Origin: Dromiciops gliroides | Lineage: Eukaryota > Chordata > Mammalia > Microbiotheria > Microbiotheriidae | Direction of reading: 5' to 3' | NCBI RefSeq assembly: GCF_019393635.1 | Contig: NC_057866.1 | Span: 164,566,403-164,630,402 of the forward strand | DNA: 64,000 nt | Part shown: piece after piece, positions 32,845 to 44,039 of the stretch | How the letters are laid out: each line of letters opens with the position of its first letter | Position numbering within the stretch: position 1 is the first letter of the stretch | Program-made: the position numbers and the translations under genes | The notes under the pieces: model-generated | What the model was told of the DNA's origin: nothing | Seen by the model: only the letters and a program-made list of their open reading frames with translations | Database searches by the model: none

Positions 32845-33072
32845 GCCCTGTCACTCACTTCAACAAGTATTTATTAAGTAATTATTATGTGCAGGCACCA
32901 TGCTAAGTACAGAGTTACAAAAGTCAGAACTGAAACCGTCTATACCCTTGCATCATAATTATTTGTGAGCATGTCTTTACTTCCTCCCCATTATAATATA
33001 TTCCTTGAAGTAAAGGACTGTTTTTCATCTTTATATGATTAAGTGTTTGATAAATGTTTGTTTCATTGATTG
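32845..33072 (+). mobile_element. 'aacatttattaagcac' repeat followed by L2-like 3' end
   Basis: Left part 'acaagtatttattaagtaat' and 'accatgctaagtacagagtt'. Right part 'tattccttgaagtaaaggac' and 'gtttgataaatgtttgtttc'. Confidence 0.6.
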
Positions 33073-33100
33073 TTTTAAACCGTTTTCAAAAGTTTACTTC

Positions 33101-33239
33101 AGGGGCAGCTAGGTGGCGCAGTGGATAAAGCACTGGCCCTGGATTCAGGAGGACCTGAGTTCAAACCTAACACTTACTAGCTGTGTGACCTTGGGCAAGT
33201 CACTTAACTCTCATTGCCCAACCAAAACAAAACAACAAC
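33101..33239 (+). mobile_element. S1 SINE, sense, with internal deletion
   Basis: Sense S1 lacking about 15 bases in the middle (the ggcctcagacacttg part). Duplication of aagtttacttc-type host text at 33088-33100 and 33240-33253. Confidence 0.93.
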
Positions 33240-33554
33240 AAAATGTTTACTTCTACCTGGGCCAATTATTTGATTAGCTTGCCAGTTTTCAAGATTAATT
33301 AGTCACTTAGTCCTTGAGTAGAATGATTCAGTTTTAGACAAGGAGACATTCTTCTAACTACACGGAAACCTACTAACAGACATCTTAGTGGGGACCAGTC
33401 CATTCAGAGAGGAAAATAGATATTTAATCTCAACAGAAAATACAACCCTTCTCTTTCATACTTTCATTAGCTCATATGCAAATGCCTGATGGTTCTGTGA
33501 TCTCACTGATATGAATACTCACTCCTAGAATGCAGCTTGTAACCTATTCATTCT

Positions 33555-33703
33555 TTTTTTTTTTTTTAAGTGAGGCAATTGGGGTTAAGTGACTTGCCCA
33601 GGGTCACACAGAGTAAGTGTCAAGTGTCTGAGGTCAGATTTAAACTCAGGTCCTCCTGAATCCAGGGCCAGTGCTCTATCCACTGTGCCACCTAGCTGCT
33701 TCA
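33555..33703 (-). mobile_element. S1 SINE, antisense
   Basis: Perfect 15-bp target duplication taacctattcattct at 33540-33554 and 33704-33718. Confidence 0.97.
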
Positions 33704-33719
33704 TAACCTATTCATTCTA

Positions 33720-35290
33720 TAAGACACTTGTCTATGTCTTCCCATAAATTTTCCCTAGCAGGTCCACCCAATTTGTTTGGGGTGCTCTCTGAGTTTTCTT
33801 GACATCAAGAGGATAATGGAGAACACATAGGCTGTTCCTTGACTATCCCTTTCCCTGGCCACCTGACAAGCCACTTCTTTTTCATTTCATTTCTTTAATG
33901 GCATCTTTATTTTTGGTTCTTCTTAGTCATTCGTTGTATACAATGTGTTGCAGCCCTCTCATTCCCATCATATTTTTTTTCCTTTGTTAGTAATTGAATA
34001 TAGTGAGTTCTGGAAACATAGAAGCAAAGATAATTTACTTTTTATGCAAATCTTCCCAGGCTTACCTACTAAAAGAGATTTTTGGGGGACGTGGGGAGAT
34101 CTGGAGAAAGGTTAGGTTTTTTTCCCTTGAGGATAGATACCACAGAACTTTGTACTGTATCCATTTCACTGATGTCTGATACTTTGCTTTTACTTATAAT
34201 ATTGGGTGGCTATCTTGCCAAAGTTCTTGTGCTTTCATTTCCTTGTACATTTTAAAAACTTCTCATCCTGTTCCTTTTTCCCTCTTGATAATCATTGGCT
34301 TAGAATTTGTTTTTCATGTCTTGTCAGAACTGTCTAATCTATTTCTTTCTCCTGGGTATTGCTTTCTATTTTATTTTTCCCTGAGATAATTTAAGATTTA
34401 TTTATCATTCTGCTTGAAAAGAGTTTTTATTATTATGAACATATTCTGAAGATAGAGCACAATTGAATTCTGGCCCCTTCTTTATTGGGAAGTAGGAATG
34501 GTAGTCTCTCGGATTACTACTGCATTTTGTCCTCTGAGCCATGTGGCATATTGCCTAGGACAGGGAAAGGATTCTGTGGTTTTTAGTGCGCAGATTATGT
34601 TGCATTGACATGATGTCATCTTGTTTATTTGGATGTAAGGTGAGATTGATGGGTGAATTCAACTAGAGAAACAAATTTTGCTGAATTACAGCACTTGTTC
34701 AGTTATATCAAGAGGATACTGACACAAATAGACTAGAACTCAAGGCAAATATAAATAAGCTTCCTTCTGCACCAAGTTTTCAAAGTAAGAGTTTTTGGGG
34801 TCAAGACAAGTTACTGCAGTGGTTACTGCAATGGTGAAATTATAAACACAGTTTGGACTCAATTGTCATTTCAGTGGTTCTATCTGGTAGTACCACAGTT
34901 GTTGGGAAATTGGCAGCAGTTCTGCTCTATTCTCTCTCTCTTCTGGTTTACCTTTGTGTGTGTCTCTATCTCTGCTCATTTATCTCCCTCTTTCTCTTGT
35001 TTAAAAGAATGAAGGAAAAGTGTTCAAGAAATTGACCTTAGAATGTGGAAGAAATCTGACTACCCATTCATATATCCTAGAAAAGCAAGCCAAATTCATG
35101 GTCAGAATTTGATATCTTCTCTGCCTCCATTCATTATTTTAAAAGCCATTTGTCACAATTACAGGTTACAGTGGGTTACTTGTGAGGCATATTCCTCTAG
35201 AGATCTGGGAAAATGGTAGAGAACACAAATGCACCTTCAGAGTTATTTGGGGATAACGTTTCTAAGAAATCAATTAGAACAGGGGCTGGG
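33720..35290. other. Unassigned intron sequence, 1.6 kb
   Basis: Low repeat content for this window and no exon recognised. The longest clean unique-looking stretch of intron 1, so a candidate place to look for conserved non-coding elements. Confidence 0.5.
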
Positions 35291-35294
35291 GGCA

Positions 35295-35455
35295 GGGGCA
35301 GTTAGGTGGTGCAGTGGATAAAGTACTAGCCCTGGATTCAGGAAGACCCGAGTTCAAATGTGACCTCAGACACTTGACACTTACTAGTTGTGTGACCCTG
35401 GGCAAGTCACTTAATTCTCATTGCCCCACAAACAAACAAACAAACAACTATAACA
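35295..35455 (+). mobile_element. S1 SINE, sense
   Basis: Sense S1 with an (ACAA)n-type tail. Short flanking repeat aattaga. Confidence 0.94.
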
Positions 35456-35584
35456 ACAAAATTAGATCACAAAATAGTGGAGTTAGAAAGAGGCCATTTA
35501 GTCCAAAGGTGTATCTGAACAAAAATTTCCATGAAATGTCTAATGGATGGGCCACTCAGCCTTTTCTTCTTAAAGACCTAGAGT

Positions 35585-35905
35585 GAAGGGCAATACACTA
35601 TCTCTGGTGGTAGCCCATTCCACTTTTGGGGAACTATAATTGTTAGGAAGTGTTTCCTGATATCAAACTTAAGTTTTCCTCTCTGCAACTCTTACCAGTT
35701 GCTCCTAGTTCTTTCCTTTAGGCCAAGAAAATGAAGTCTTTTCCAACTTTCACCTCTTCTCCACTCTTTCCCTCTCCATGTTGAGCACTCCAAATTCCTT
35801 CAACAAATACCCATGTAAAATGGAGGTTCTTTACCATCCTGATTGCCCTTCTGTTGAACTCTCGGTGACATTTGGGGTCTCTTATGTATTCCATTTTTTC
35901 TATCA
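35585..35905 (-). mobile_element. L3/CR1-type LINE 3' region, antisense
   Basis: 'gtagcccattccacttttgg', 'gttaggaagtgtttcctgat', 'agttgctcctagttctttcc', 'accatcctgattgcccttct': the long-known antisense CR1/L3 order. Confidence 0.75.
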
Positions 35906-36374
35906 TTAAACCCACCAAATGACACTCCCTTAATACATGTCACTGTATAGGTGTGTGTTTATATGTGTTTTTTAAATTATACTTCAATCTGTATTCAGTT
36001 CAGTTCTTTCTCTGTTGATGGTTTGTATTTTTCATACATCCTGATAGCATCCTGCTTATCATTTCTTTCACAATTACTATTGCTAACTGTATTACCTTCC
36101 ATCCTATTCCCTCCCCTTACTATTTACTCTATTTTCTATCTTCTTTCACCCTATCCCTCCTCAAAAGTGTTTTGCTTTTTACTGTCCCAATCTTCCCTCC
36201 CTTTCTTCACCTCCCCCCATCCCCTTCCCCTCCCCCTTTCCCTTAGGGCAAAATATATTAATATACCCACTTGAGTGTGTATGTTATTCCCTCTTTTAGC
36301 CAATTCTGATGAAAGTAAGGCTCACTCACTCCCCTGCTCCTTCACTATCTTCACCTCCACTCCATAAGCTTTTT

Positions 36375-36527
36375 TTTTTGGGGGGGGGGGGTTTGGGCAA
36401 TGAGGGTTAAGTGACTTGCCCAAGGTCACACAGCTAGTGTCAAGTGTCTGAGGCTGGATTTGAACTCAGGTCCTTCTGAATCTCCAGGGTCGATGCTTTA
36501 TCCACTGTGCCACCTAGCTACCCCCCA
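36375..36527 (-). mobile_element. S1 SINE, antisense
   Basis: Target duplication cactccataagctttt at 36358-36374 and 36528-36544. Poly-T/poly-G tail side. Confidence 0.96.
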
Positions 36528-36651
36528 CACTCCATAAGCTTTTTCTTGTTTCTTTTATGTGAGCTATTTTAGACCCTTCTACCTCTCCCTTTCCCTTTCT
36601 TCCAGTGCATTCCTCTTACCCCTTAACTTTATTTTAAAGATGTCATCATGG

Positions 36652-38666
36652 TCTACTTGCCAAGACAAACCCAGGAACTCTATGAACCCAATTACAAAAC
36701 ACTTTTCACACAAATCAAGCCAGATCTAAATAATTGGAAAGATATCATGGATAGGCCTAGCTAATATAATAAAAATGACAATCCTACCTAAATTAATTTA
36801 CTTATTCAGTGCCATACCAATAAGACCACCTGAAAACTATAGAACTAGAAAAAAATAACAAAATTCATCTGGAAAAACAAGAAGTCAAGAATATCAAGGG
36901 AAATAATAAAAAAAATGCACAGGAAGGTGGGTTAGCTGTACCAAATCTGAAGCTCTACTATAAAGTGGCAGTCACCAAAACTATCTGGTACTGGCTAAGA
37001 AATAGAGTGAAGGATCAATGGAATAGGCTAGGCACAGGAGACACAGTAGTAAATGACATTAATAGTGTACTGTTTGATAAACCCAAAGACTCCAGCTTCT
37101 GGGATGGGAATTCAGTATTTGACAAAAACTGGAAGATAGTATGGCAGAAATTAGGCATAGATCAACATCTGACACCTTATACTAAAATAAGGTCAAAATG
37201 GGTACATGATTTAGACATAAGAGGTGATACCATAGGTAAATTAGGAGAAAAAGGAATAGTCTACCTTTCAGATCTTTGGAAAGGAGAGCAGTTGATGACC
37301 AAACAAGAGAGAGAGAATATTATGAAATGCAAAATGGATGATTTTGATTACATTAAATTTAAAAAGTTTTGTACAAACAGAAGCAATGCACCCAAAATTA
37401 GAAGGGATGCAGAAAGCTGGGAAACAATTTTTATGGCTAGGACTTCCAATAAAGGCCTCATTTCTAAGATATGTAGGGAACTAAATCAAATGTATAAGAA
37501 TCCAAGTCATTCCCCAATTGAGAAATGGTTAAAGGATATGAAGAGTCAGTTTTCTGATGAAGAAATCAAAGCTATCTATTGCCATATGAAAAAATACTTT
37601 AAATCACTATTGATTAGAGAAAAGCAAATTAAAACAACTCTGAGGTACCACCTGACACCTATCAGATTGGCTAATATGACAAAAAAGGAAAATAATAAAT
37701 GTTGGAGAAGCTGTGGAAAAATTGGAACACTAATGATTGTTGATGGAGCTGTGATCTGATCCAACTGTTCTGGAGAATAATTTGGAATTATGCCCAAAGG
37801 GCTATAAAGCTGTGCATGCCCTTTGACCCAGCAATACCACTTTGGGGTCTTTTTCCCAAAGAGATGATGGAAAAGGGAAAAGGACCCACATGTAAAAAAA
37901 TATTTATAGCTGCTCTTTTTGTGGTGGCAAGGAATTGGAAGTTGAGGGGATGCCCATCAATTGGGGAATAGCTGGACAAGTTGTGGTATATAAATGTAAT
38001 GGAATACTATTGTACTGTAAGAAACGATAAGCAGGAGGAGTTCAGAGAAACCTAGAGGGACTTGCATGGGCTGATGATGAGTGAGATGAGCAGAACCAAG
38101 AGAACATTGTGCACAGTATCATCAACATTGTGTGTTGATCAACTGATAGACTAGATTCTTCTCACCAATCCAATGGTACAAGAAAGTTCCAAAGGACTCA
38201 TGATGGAAAAGGCTCTCCAAATCCAGAAAAAAAAAAGGAACTGTGGAATATAGACGCTGATTGAACCATACTATTTCTTTTGTTTTTGGTGCTGTTTTTC
38301 TTTTTTGAGGTTTTTCCTTTTTTGATCTGATTCTTCTCGTATAATCTGACTAATGCAGAAATAGGTTTAATGTTATTATATATGTGTGTGTGTGTATATA
38401 CACATATACATATATTTATACATACACATACATACATATATACATATATACACATATACATACATATATATAAAACCTATATCAGATTACCTGCTGTCTA
38501 GGGGAGGGAAGGAGGGAAGGGAGGGAGGGAGGGAGAAAAATTTGAAATTTGAAATCTTATCTAAACGTTGAAAACTAAAATAAATAAATAAATAAATAAA
38601 TAAATAGAGTTTAATAAATAAATAAACAGGGGAAAAATTTAATAAATATTCAATAAATCAATAAAA
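36652..38666 (+). mobile_element. 5'-truncated L1, sense, 2.0 kb
   Basis: Precise insertion: host text aaagatgtcatcatgg at 36636-36651 and 38667-38682. Contains the C-terminal third of ORF2, 3' UTR, a TATA/ACAT microsatellite (38373-38472), a GGGA tract and an (AAAT)n tail. A reading frame at 36965-37759 (264 codons) covers the L1 ORF2 C-terminal region (WYWLRNRVKDQWNR, LTPYTKIRSKWVHDL, PSHSPIEKW). It is broken by stops upstream and by a shift near 37733, where one base appears missing compared with the copies at 48240 and 50690. Confidence 0.93.
38373..38472. repeat. Compound TG/TATACA microsatellite in L1 3' UTR
   Basis: GT units followed by ATAC/ATAT units. A shorter equivalent occurs at 48905-48970 in another L1, so the tract is inherited from the element and expanded. 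Confidence 0.9.
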
Positions 38667-38680
38667 AAAGATGTCATCAT

Positions 38681-38792
38681 GGGTCAGCTAGGTGACACAG
38701 TGGACAAAGCACCAGCTCGGACCCAGGAGGCCCCAAGCCCAAATCCAGCCCAAGACATAAGCCACCCCTGCCTGCCCCACAAAAAAACAAAG
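38681..38792 (+). mobile_element. Captured S1-like SINE, copy in element A
   Basis: S1-like text with shared changes 'ggtgacacagtggacaaagc' and 'acccaggagg', in the same place as the copy at 40376 in element B. It looks inherited with the L1-derived element, not inserted here independently. Confidence 0.75.
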
Positions 38793-38968
38793 ATAAACAA
38801 AAAATAAATGCTTTACAGATATCATCCCTTCATATTCAATTCACACCTGTGCCCTCTAAGTATATTCCTTTCAGCTGCCTTAATATTGAGAAAGTTCTTA
38901 TGAGTTAGTATTGTCTTCCCATATAGGAATATAAACAGTTTAACCTTTTAATATCCCTCATGGTTTTT

Positions 38969-39352
38969 TGTTGGGGTTGAAGGTTCAAGCCCTTGATGGG
39001 AGTTGAGGATTGGAGACGATTAATAATTGACACATCAACACCACCTGAGGGTGAATAACTATGTGTGTTTTATTATTGGGACAGCTCAGTATTTAAAGCA
39101 AAAAACCACAAAGAAATTAAATAAAGTCTCTGCAAGAATAATTCTAAGAGAATAAGAGTAATTTTTCAAACTTTCAGCCTTGACATGTTGGAACTTGTTC
39201 TAGGCCAGGTTTGTACAGCTGATTCCTCGGACCCTGGGAGACTGGCCAGGCATTGTCTCCCAGGAAACTCTTGCTGCTTCAGTGACCTTGGCCCAAGTAT
39301 GGGGAGGGGGAACTCAGAGAGGCGACAGAGAGTCCCATCTGAGTTTGCCACA
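38969..39352 (-). mobile_element. Solo LTR, antisense
   Basis: Starts TGTTGGGG and ends TGCCACA, flanked by near-identical gttttt (38963-38968) and gtttct (39353-39358). On the minus strand an AATAAA-type signal (complement of ttttatta near 39070) sits about 100 bp from the end. No internal genes. Confidence 0.7.
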
Positions 39353-40375
39353 GTTTCTTTTTCCTGTTTACCTTTTTTCCCCCCACATATTTTTTTTTAA
39401 TTTTATTTTTTCCAGTTACATGTAAAGGTAGTTTTCAACATTCATTTTTATAAAATTTAGAGTTTCAAATTTTTCTCCCTCTCTCCCTTTCCTCCCCCCT
39501 CCACAAGACAGCACCCAATCTGATATAGGTTATATATGTACAATCCACAAGTAATCTTTTTTTTTGTAGTCTGTGTTCAATCAATATCACTTCTTTATCT
39601 GGAGGCAGATAGTATGCTTCATCATTAGCCCTTTGGGATTGTCTTGGATCATCGTATTGCTGAGAGTAGTCAAGTCATTCACAATTGCTCATAGAACAAT
39701 ACTGCTGTCACTGTGCACAATGTCCTCCTGGTTCTGCTCGCTTCACTGTACATGAGTTCATATGTGTCTTTCCAGGTTTTTCTGAAATCATCCTGCTTTT
39801 CATTTCTTATAGCATACTAATACTCCATTACAATCACATACCACAGCTTCTTCAGTCATTCCCCAATTGATGGACATTTCTTTGATTTCTAATTCTTAGC
39901 CACCACAAAGAGTTGCTATAAATATTTTTTGTACAATTTTTCCCCTTTTCTCTTTTTTACAATTACTATTGTTAACTGTTTCCCTCCATCCTATTCCCTT
40001 CCCCAAGATATTTACTCTATTATCTATCTTCTTTCACTCTATCCTGCCTCAAAAGGGATTTGCTTCTGATTGCCACCTCTCCCAATCTGTCCTCCCTTCT
40101 TCCCCCCTCCCCCCTTATCCCCTTCCCCTCCTATTTTCATGCAGGGTTAGATAGATTACTCCACCCAGTTGAGTGTGTATGTTATTCCTTCCTTGAGCCA
40201 ATTCTGATGAGTGTAAAGTTCATTTACTGCCTTGCTCCTCCTCCATATCTCCCCCCACTCCATAAACCCTTTCCTGTTTCTTTCATGTGGGATTTCACCC
40301 CATTTTACCTCTCCCCTTCCTCCTCCCCAAGTGCATTCTTCTCACCCCTCAATTTTGCCCTAAAGATACGATCAT

Positions 40376-40515
40376 GGGGCAGCTAGGTGACACAGTGGAC
40401 AAAGCACCCACCCTGTACCCAGGAGGACCCAAGTCCAAATCTGGCCTCAGACACAAGGCACTTACTCATTGCATGACCCCAGACATGTCACCCAACTCCA
40501 ACCACCCCACAAAAA
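40376..40515 (+). mobile_element. Captured S1-like SINE, copy in element B
   Basis: Better preserved than the A copy and at the homologous position, after 'gatacgatcat' and before 'tatcatcccttcat'. Shares 'ggtgacacagtggacaaagc' with A. Confidence 0.8.
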
Positions 40516-40592
40516 AGATAAACAAAAATACTTTGCAGGTATCATCCCTTCATAATCAATTCCCACCTGTGCTCTCTGTTGAAATTTATTTC

Positions 40593-41219
40593 TGTTATGG
40601 GGGAAATGGGGTATGGGTTTGGGTTAGGGGTAGGGGTTCTTAGGAATTCCTCTTTAAAGAATTACAACCCTCTTGCACACAAAAGCAGTTAGAATAAGAT
40701 GGTAGTTTATTTAGGGGCAAGGGAAGGGAATGGGGGGAAGGGAAACCATGAAAGAAATTCTTGGACTTCTCATGGGGAGATAGGCACAAAGCATGTGGCT
40801 CTGAGATACCAATCTTCTTGAGCAGGAGACCTGCAGGTACTTTTATAGAGGACTGATGGGGGGAGGGGTGACCATTTGACTGGAAAGTTCCTTTAGGGAG
40901 GGAGGACCATCCCCCACTAGTGGTAGCTGGGGAAATTGGGTGAGGAGTGGAGGACCATTCCCCACTGGTAGTGACTAGAGGAATTAGGTGAAGGGTGGCT
41001 ACAGATCTCTCTTCAGGACACAAAGGCCGAAGCCACACCCAAATTTATCTCCCCAGGGGTAAGGTAGATCAGAATGAAAGGTAGAGGTCCCTAAGCTAGC
41101 TCAGTCAGATTTGGTTTCACTTATCTCTCTAGGCGTATCTGTCCTCTGGTTTAGTTTCTCAAGGAGAAGATTCCTTGGTGTGCCTCAGAGAACTTCTGGG
41201 GTGCTCTGTGCCCTCAACA
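40593..41219 (-). mobile_element. Solo LTR, antisense
   Basis: 627 bp, TGTTATGG at the left and CTCAACA at the right, flanked by the 4-bp repeat tttc (40589-40592, 41220-41223). On the minus strand AATAAA (complement of tttatt near 40708) lies about 115 bp from the end. It splits 'cacctgtgctctc' from 'tgccctaatactaagaaag', which are nearly contiguous in copy A. Confidence 0.8.
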
Positions 41220-41401
41220 TTTCTATCATCTGCCCTAATACTAAGAAAGTTCTTATTTAGACGTATCATCTTCCCATGTAGGAATGTAAACAGTTTAACC
41301 TTTTAACATCCCTCTTAATTTCTTTTTCTTGTTTACCTTTTTATGTTTCTCTAGGGTCTTGTATTTGAAAGTCAAACTTTCTATTTAGTTAAGGTCTTTT
41401 C

Positions 41402-41566
41402 TTTTTTTCCTTTTTTTTGGGGGGTGGGGTGGGGCAATGGGGGTTAAGTGACTTGCCCAGAGTCACATAGCTATTAAGTTTCAAGTGTCTGAGGCTGCAT
41501 TTGAACTCAGGTCCTGAATCCAGGGCGGATGCTTTATCCACTGTGCCACCAAGCTGCCCCCCATGT
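41402..41566 (-). mobile_element. S1 SINE, antisense
   Basis: Inserted in element B. Duplicated host text aggtcttttc (ending 41401, and 41568-41577). Confidence 0.94.
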
Positions 41567-42029
41567 CAGGTCTTTTCATCATGAATACCTGAAAGTCCTC
41601 TTTTTCATTGAAGTCCCATTTTTTCCTCTGAAAGATTATATCAGTTTTGCTGGGTAGGTGATCCTTAGTTGTAATCCCAATTCCTTTGCCTTCTGGAATA
41701 TCATTCCATGCCCTCTGATCCTTTAATGTAGAAGATGCTAGATATTGTGCTATCCTGACTGTGGCTCCACAGTACTTGAATTGTTTCTTTTGGGCAGCTT
41801 GCAATATTTTCTCCTTGACCTGGGAGCTCCGGAATTTGGCTATAATATTCCTGGGAGTTTTCCTTTTGGTATTTCTTTCAGGAGGTGATTGGTAGATTCT
41901 TTCAATTTCTATTTTACCTTCTGCTTCTAGAATATCAGGGCAATTTTCCCTGACAATTTCCTGGAAGATGACGTCTGATCACAGCAGTAAAATGAATCTT
42001 TATTACACTATTCTTTTATTTTCTATAAG

Positions 42030-42235
42030 CTCTTATAGTGTGAGATATTATTGTTATCATCATTTACATTTATTAAGTTCTTTAAGGGTTATACATTTGA
42101 TCCTCAGAACAACCCTGAGTTCCAAAGAGGTTCAGTGACTTGCTGAGGGTCACTCATGAGTATCTGAGAAAATATTTTAATTCAGATCTTTCTGACTCCA
42201 AAGCGTCAGCTTTATCTATTATGCCCTCCTGACTC
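42030..42235 (-). mobile_element. MIR-type SINE, antisense
   Basis: 'cctcagaacaaccctgagtt', 'gttcagtgacttgctgaggg', 'ttcagatctttctgactcca'. Confidence 0.8.
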
Positions 42236-42294
42236 TACATAGAATTAATTATTTTAACGAAAGAGAGGGAACATTGGCCTAGTCACTTATGATC

Positions 42295-42660
42295 AAGGAA
42301 GAGAAACCATTTCCATTTTATAGATGAGATGACTAAGGCCTTAAAAAAGGTTAATTATCTTCCTTTCTTTTTCTTTCTGTTTTCTTTTTTCTTTTTTTTT
42401 TAAGTGAGGCAATTGGAGTTAAGCGACTTGCCCAGGGTCACACAGCTAGTAAGTGTTAAGTGTCTGAGGCTGGATTTGAACTCGGGTACTCCTGACTCCA
42501 AGGTCGGTGCTCTATCCACTGTGCCACCTAGCTGCCCCATTAGTTATCTTCCTAAGTTCATACAACTACTAAATAAATGGTAGTGACTCCTGAGAGTCCA
42601 GGTCTCAAACCTCATCCTTGTGTAATCTTTCCACTGTCCCATATTGCTTTGTATGAATTT
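42295..42660 (-). mobile_element. MIR-type SINE, antisense, split by S1
   Basis: 'tccattttatagatgagatg', S1 insertion, then 'agttcatacaactactaaat' and 'tctttccactgtcccatatt'. Confidence 0.8.
42380..42537 (-). mobile_element. S1 SINE, antisense, inside MIR
   Basis: Flanked by the diverged duplicates ttaattatcttcct (about 42352) and attagttatcttcct (from 42539). Confidence 0.94.
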
Positions 42661-42877
42661 AAATTCTGGCTGCCATTGGTTTGATTGCAAGACACAATTA
42701 AGTTGTTTTCTCTAACAATAATAAATTAGACTTTTGCTTTCCCACACTGTATTTTTCTTAACCAGCTGGGTGTGGAAGCTAATTTAGATATGCCTTAGAT
42801 GGAGATATGTACACTGTAATCCCCACATAGAACAACTCTCACAATTATGTTGTACTTGGTACAAGAATACAAGCTGA

Positions 42878-43026
42878 GGGGCAGCTAGGTGGCGCAGTGG
42901 ATAGAGCACCGGCCCTGGAGTCAGGAGGACCTGAGTTCAAATCTGGTATCAGACACTTAACACTTACTAGCTGTGTGACCCTGGGCAAGTCACTTAACCC
43001 CAATTGCCTCACTAAAAAAAAAAAAA
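42878..43026 (+). mobile_element. S1 SINE, sense
   Basis: Near-consensus with an A-tail. Target duplication aagaatacaa(g/c)ctga at 42863-42877 and 43027-43041. Confidence 0.97.
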
Positions 43027-43209
43027 AAGAATACAACCTGAGATTTCTGGCTTTTTTTAGAGAGCGGGTACCTGAGGTCTTTTTTTTCCCTTTGCTTACA
43101 TTCTTCAAGAAGTAGATCTTGTGTTTAGGTGTTAGGAAAATGTGAGGAAGTCTTAAGTTTCTCACTAACTAACTGGATTTCAGTATAATATCTGGCAACA
43201 ACTTCTGCC

Positions 43210-43600
43210 AAGGAATGGATGAAGAAGCATTGATTAGGTGCCTACTACATGCCAAGAACTATACTTAGCCCTTTGGAGGTAATTACAAAAGTGAAACAGT
43301 CGCTGCCCATTAGGAGCTTACATTCTCTTTTTTTGTTTGTTTGGTGTTTTTTTGTTTTTGTTTTTTGTGGGGCAGTGAGGATTAAGTGACTTGCCCAGGG
43401 TCACACAGCTAGTAAGTGTCAAGTGTCTGAGACTGGATTTGAACTCAGGTCCTCCTAAATCCAGGGCTGGTGCTTTATCCACTGTGCCAACTAGCTGTCT
43501 CCAGGAGCTTACATTCTAATAGAGAAGACCACACTTAGGAAGAGTAATGACCAGGAAGGGAGTTTTTAATCTTCAGAGTTACAGGAATAGTGAGCAGAGC
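43210..43600 (+). repeat. 'aacatttattaagcac' family repeat, split by S1
   Basis: 'cattgattaggtgcctacta', 'catgccaagaactatactta', 'taggagcttacattct', S1, 'aggagcttacattctaatag'. Confidence 0.65.
43327..43502 (-). mobile_element. S1 SINE, antisense
   Basis: Perfect 15-bp target duplication aggagcttacattct at 43312-43326 and 43503-43517. Confidence 0.97.
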
Positions 43601-44035
43601 CAATAGATGGTAAATCATCATACCCTTTCCAGAAGCAGCAGTTTTGTGCTTTGATTATTCTTTTCAGAACAAGAGGTTGAAAGGGAGAAGAAATGTCTTT
43701 TTTCCTTACCTCACCCTGCTCTTCCTTGTTCCTTAAATGTAGTTTCCCACTTTCCTATGTTCATTCTCAATCGACCAGGAAACATATGACTTTTGCTTTT
43801 TAAAGAATTAGAACAGGCAGTTGGTAAGATAATGCTCAATTGAAATCCTGAGTGTTCCTGAATCATGTCAGACTTTGTTGTAAACAAGCATCTACCACCT
43901 ACTTCGAATATGGTTCCTGCCCAAATTATCCCACTTAAAATATGTATTTCTTATTTCTGCAGGATGCCATTTTATCCTGAACCTCTAGCCTAATGTTAGA
44001 AGCATCATCCCAATTTGAAGTAACTGCAAGTCTTT
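43601..44035. other. Unassigned intron sequence
   Basis: Nothing recognised. Confidence 0.5.
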
Positions 44036-44039
44036 CAGT

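Larger units (their letters stand above)
35955..39385 (-). mobile_element. L1-derived element, antisense, copy A (interrupted)
   Basis: Left part (35955-36635) starts with diverged L1 3' text and passes abruptly into 'caattactattgctaactgt', 'ttactctattttctatcttc' and 'gagtgtgtatgttattccct', which is not the ORF2 sequence expected next. The right part resumes at 38681 with a captured SINE, then 'atatcatcccttcatattca' and 'aggaatataaacagtttaac'. Interrupted by an S1 (36375-36527), a sense L1 (36652-38666) and an LTR (38969-39352). The layout suggests an L1 with ORF2 largely deleted (half-L1-like). Confidence 0.65.
39390..41975 (-). mobile_element. L1-derived element, antisense, copy B (interrupted)
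   Basis: Starts at an L1 tail ('ccagttacatgtaaaggtag'), continues through antisense ORF2 C-terminal text to about 39955, then jumps to the same 'caattactattgttaactgt' sequence as copy A. Continues past A's end with 'cttgtatttgaaagtcaaac', 'gttttgctgggtaggtgatc', 'ttctccttgacctgggagct' and 'gattctttcaatttctattt', probably the antisense ORF1/5' region. Interrupted by a solo LTR (40593-41219) and an S1 (41402-41566). Confidence 0.68.

Noticed and set aside
36965..37759. 264-codon open frame as a gene
   Set aside because: It encodes an L1 ORF2 C-terminal fragment inside a 5'-truncated insertion with target duplications; not a host gene.
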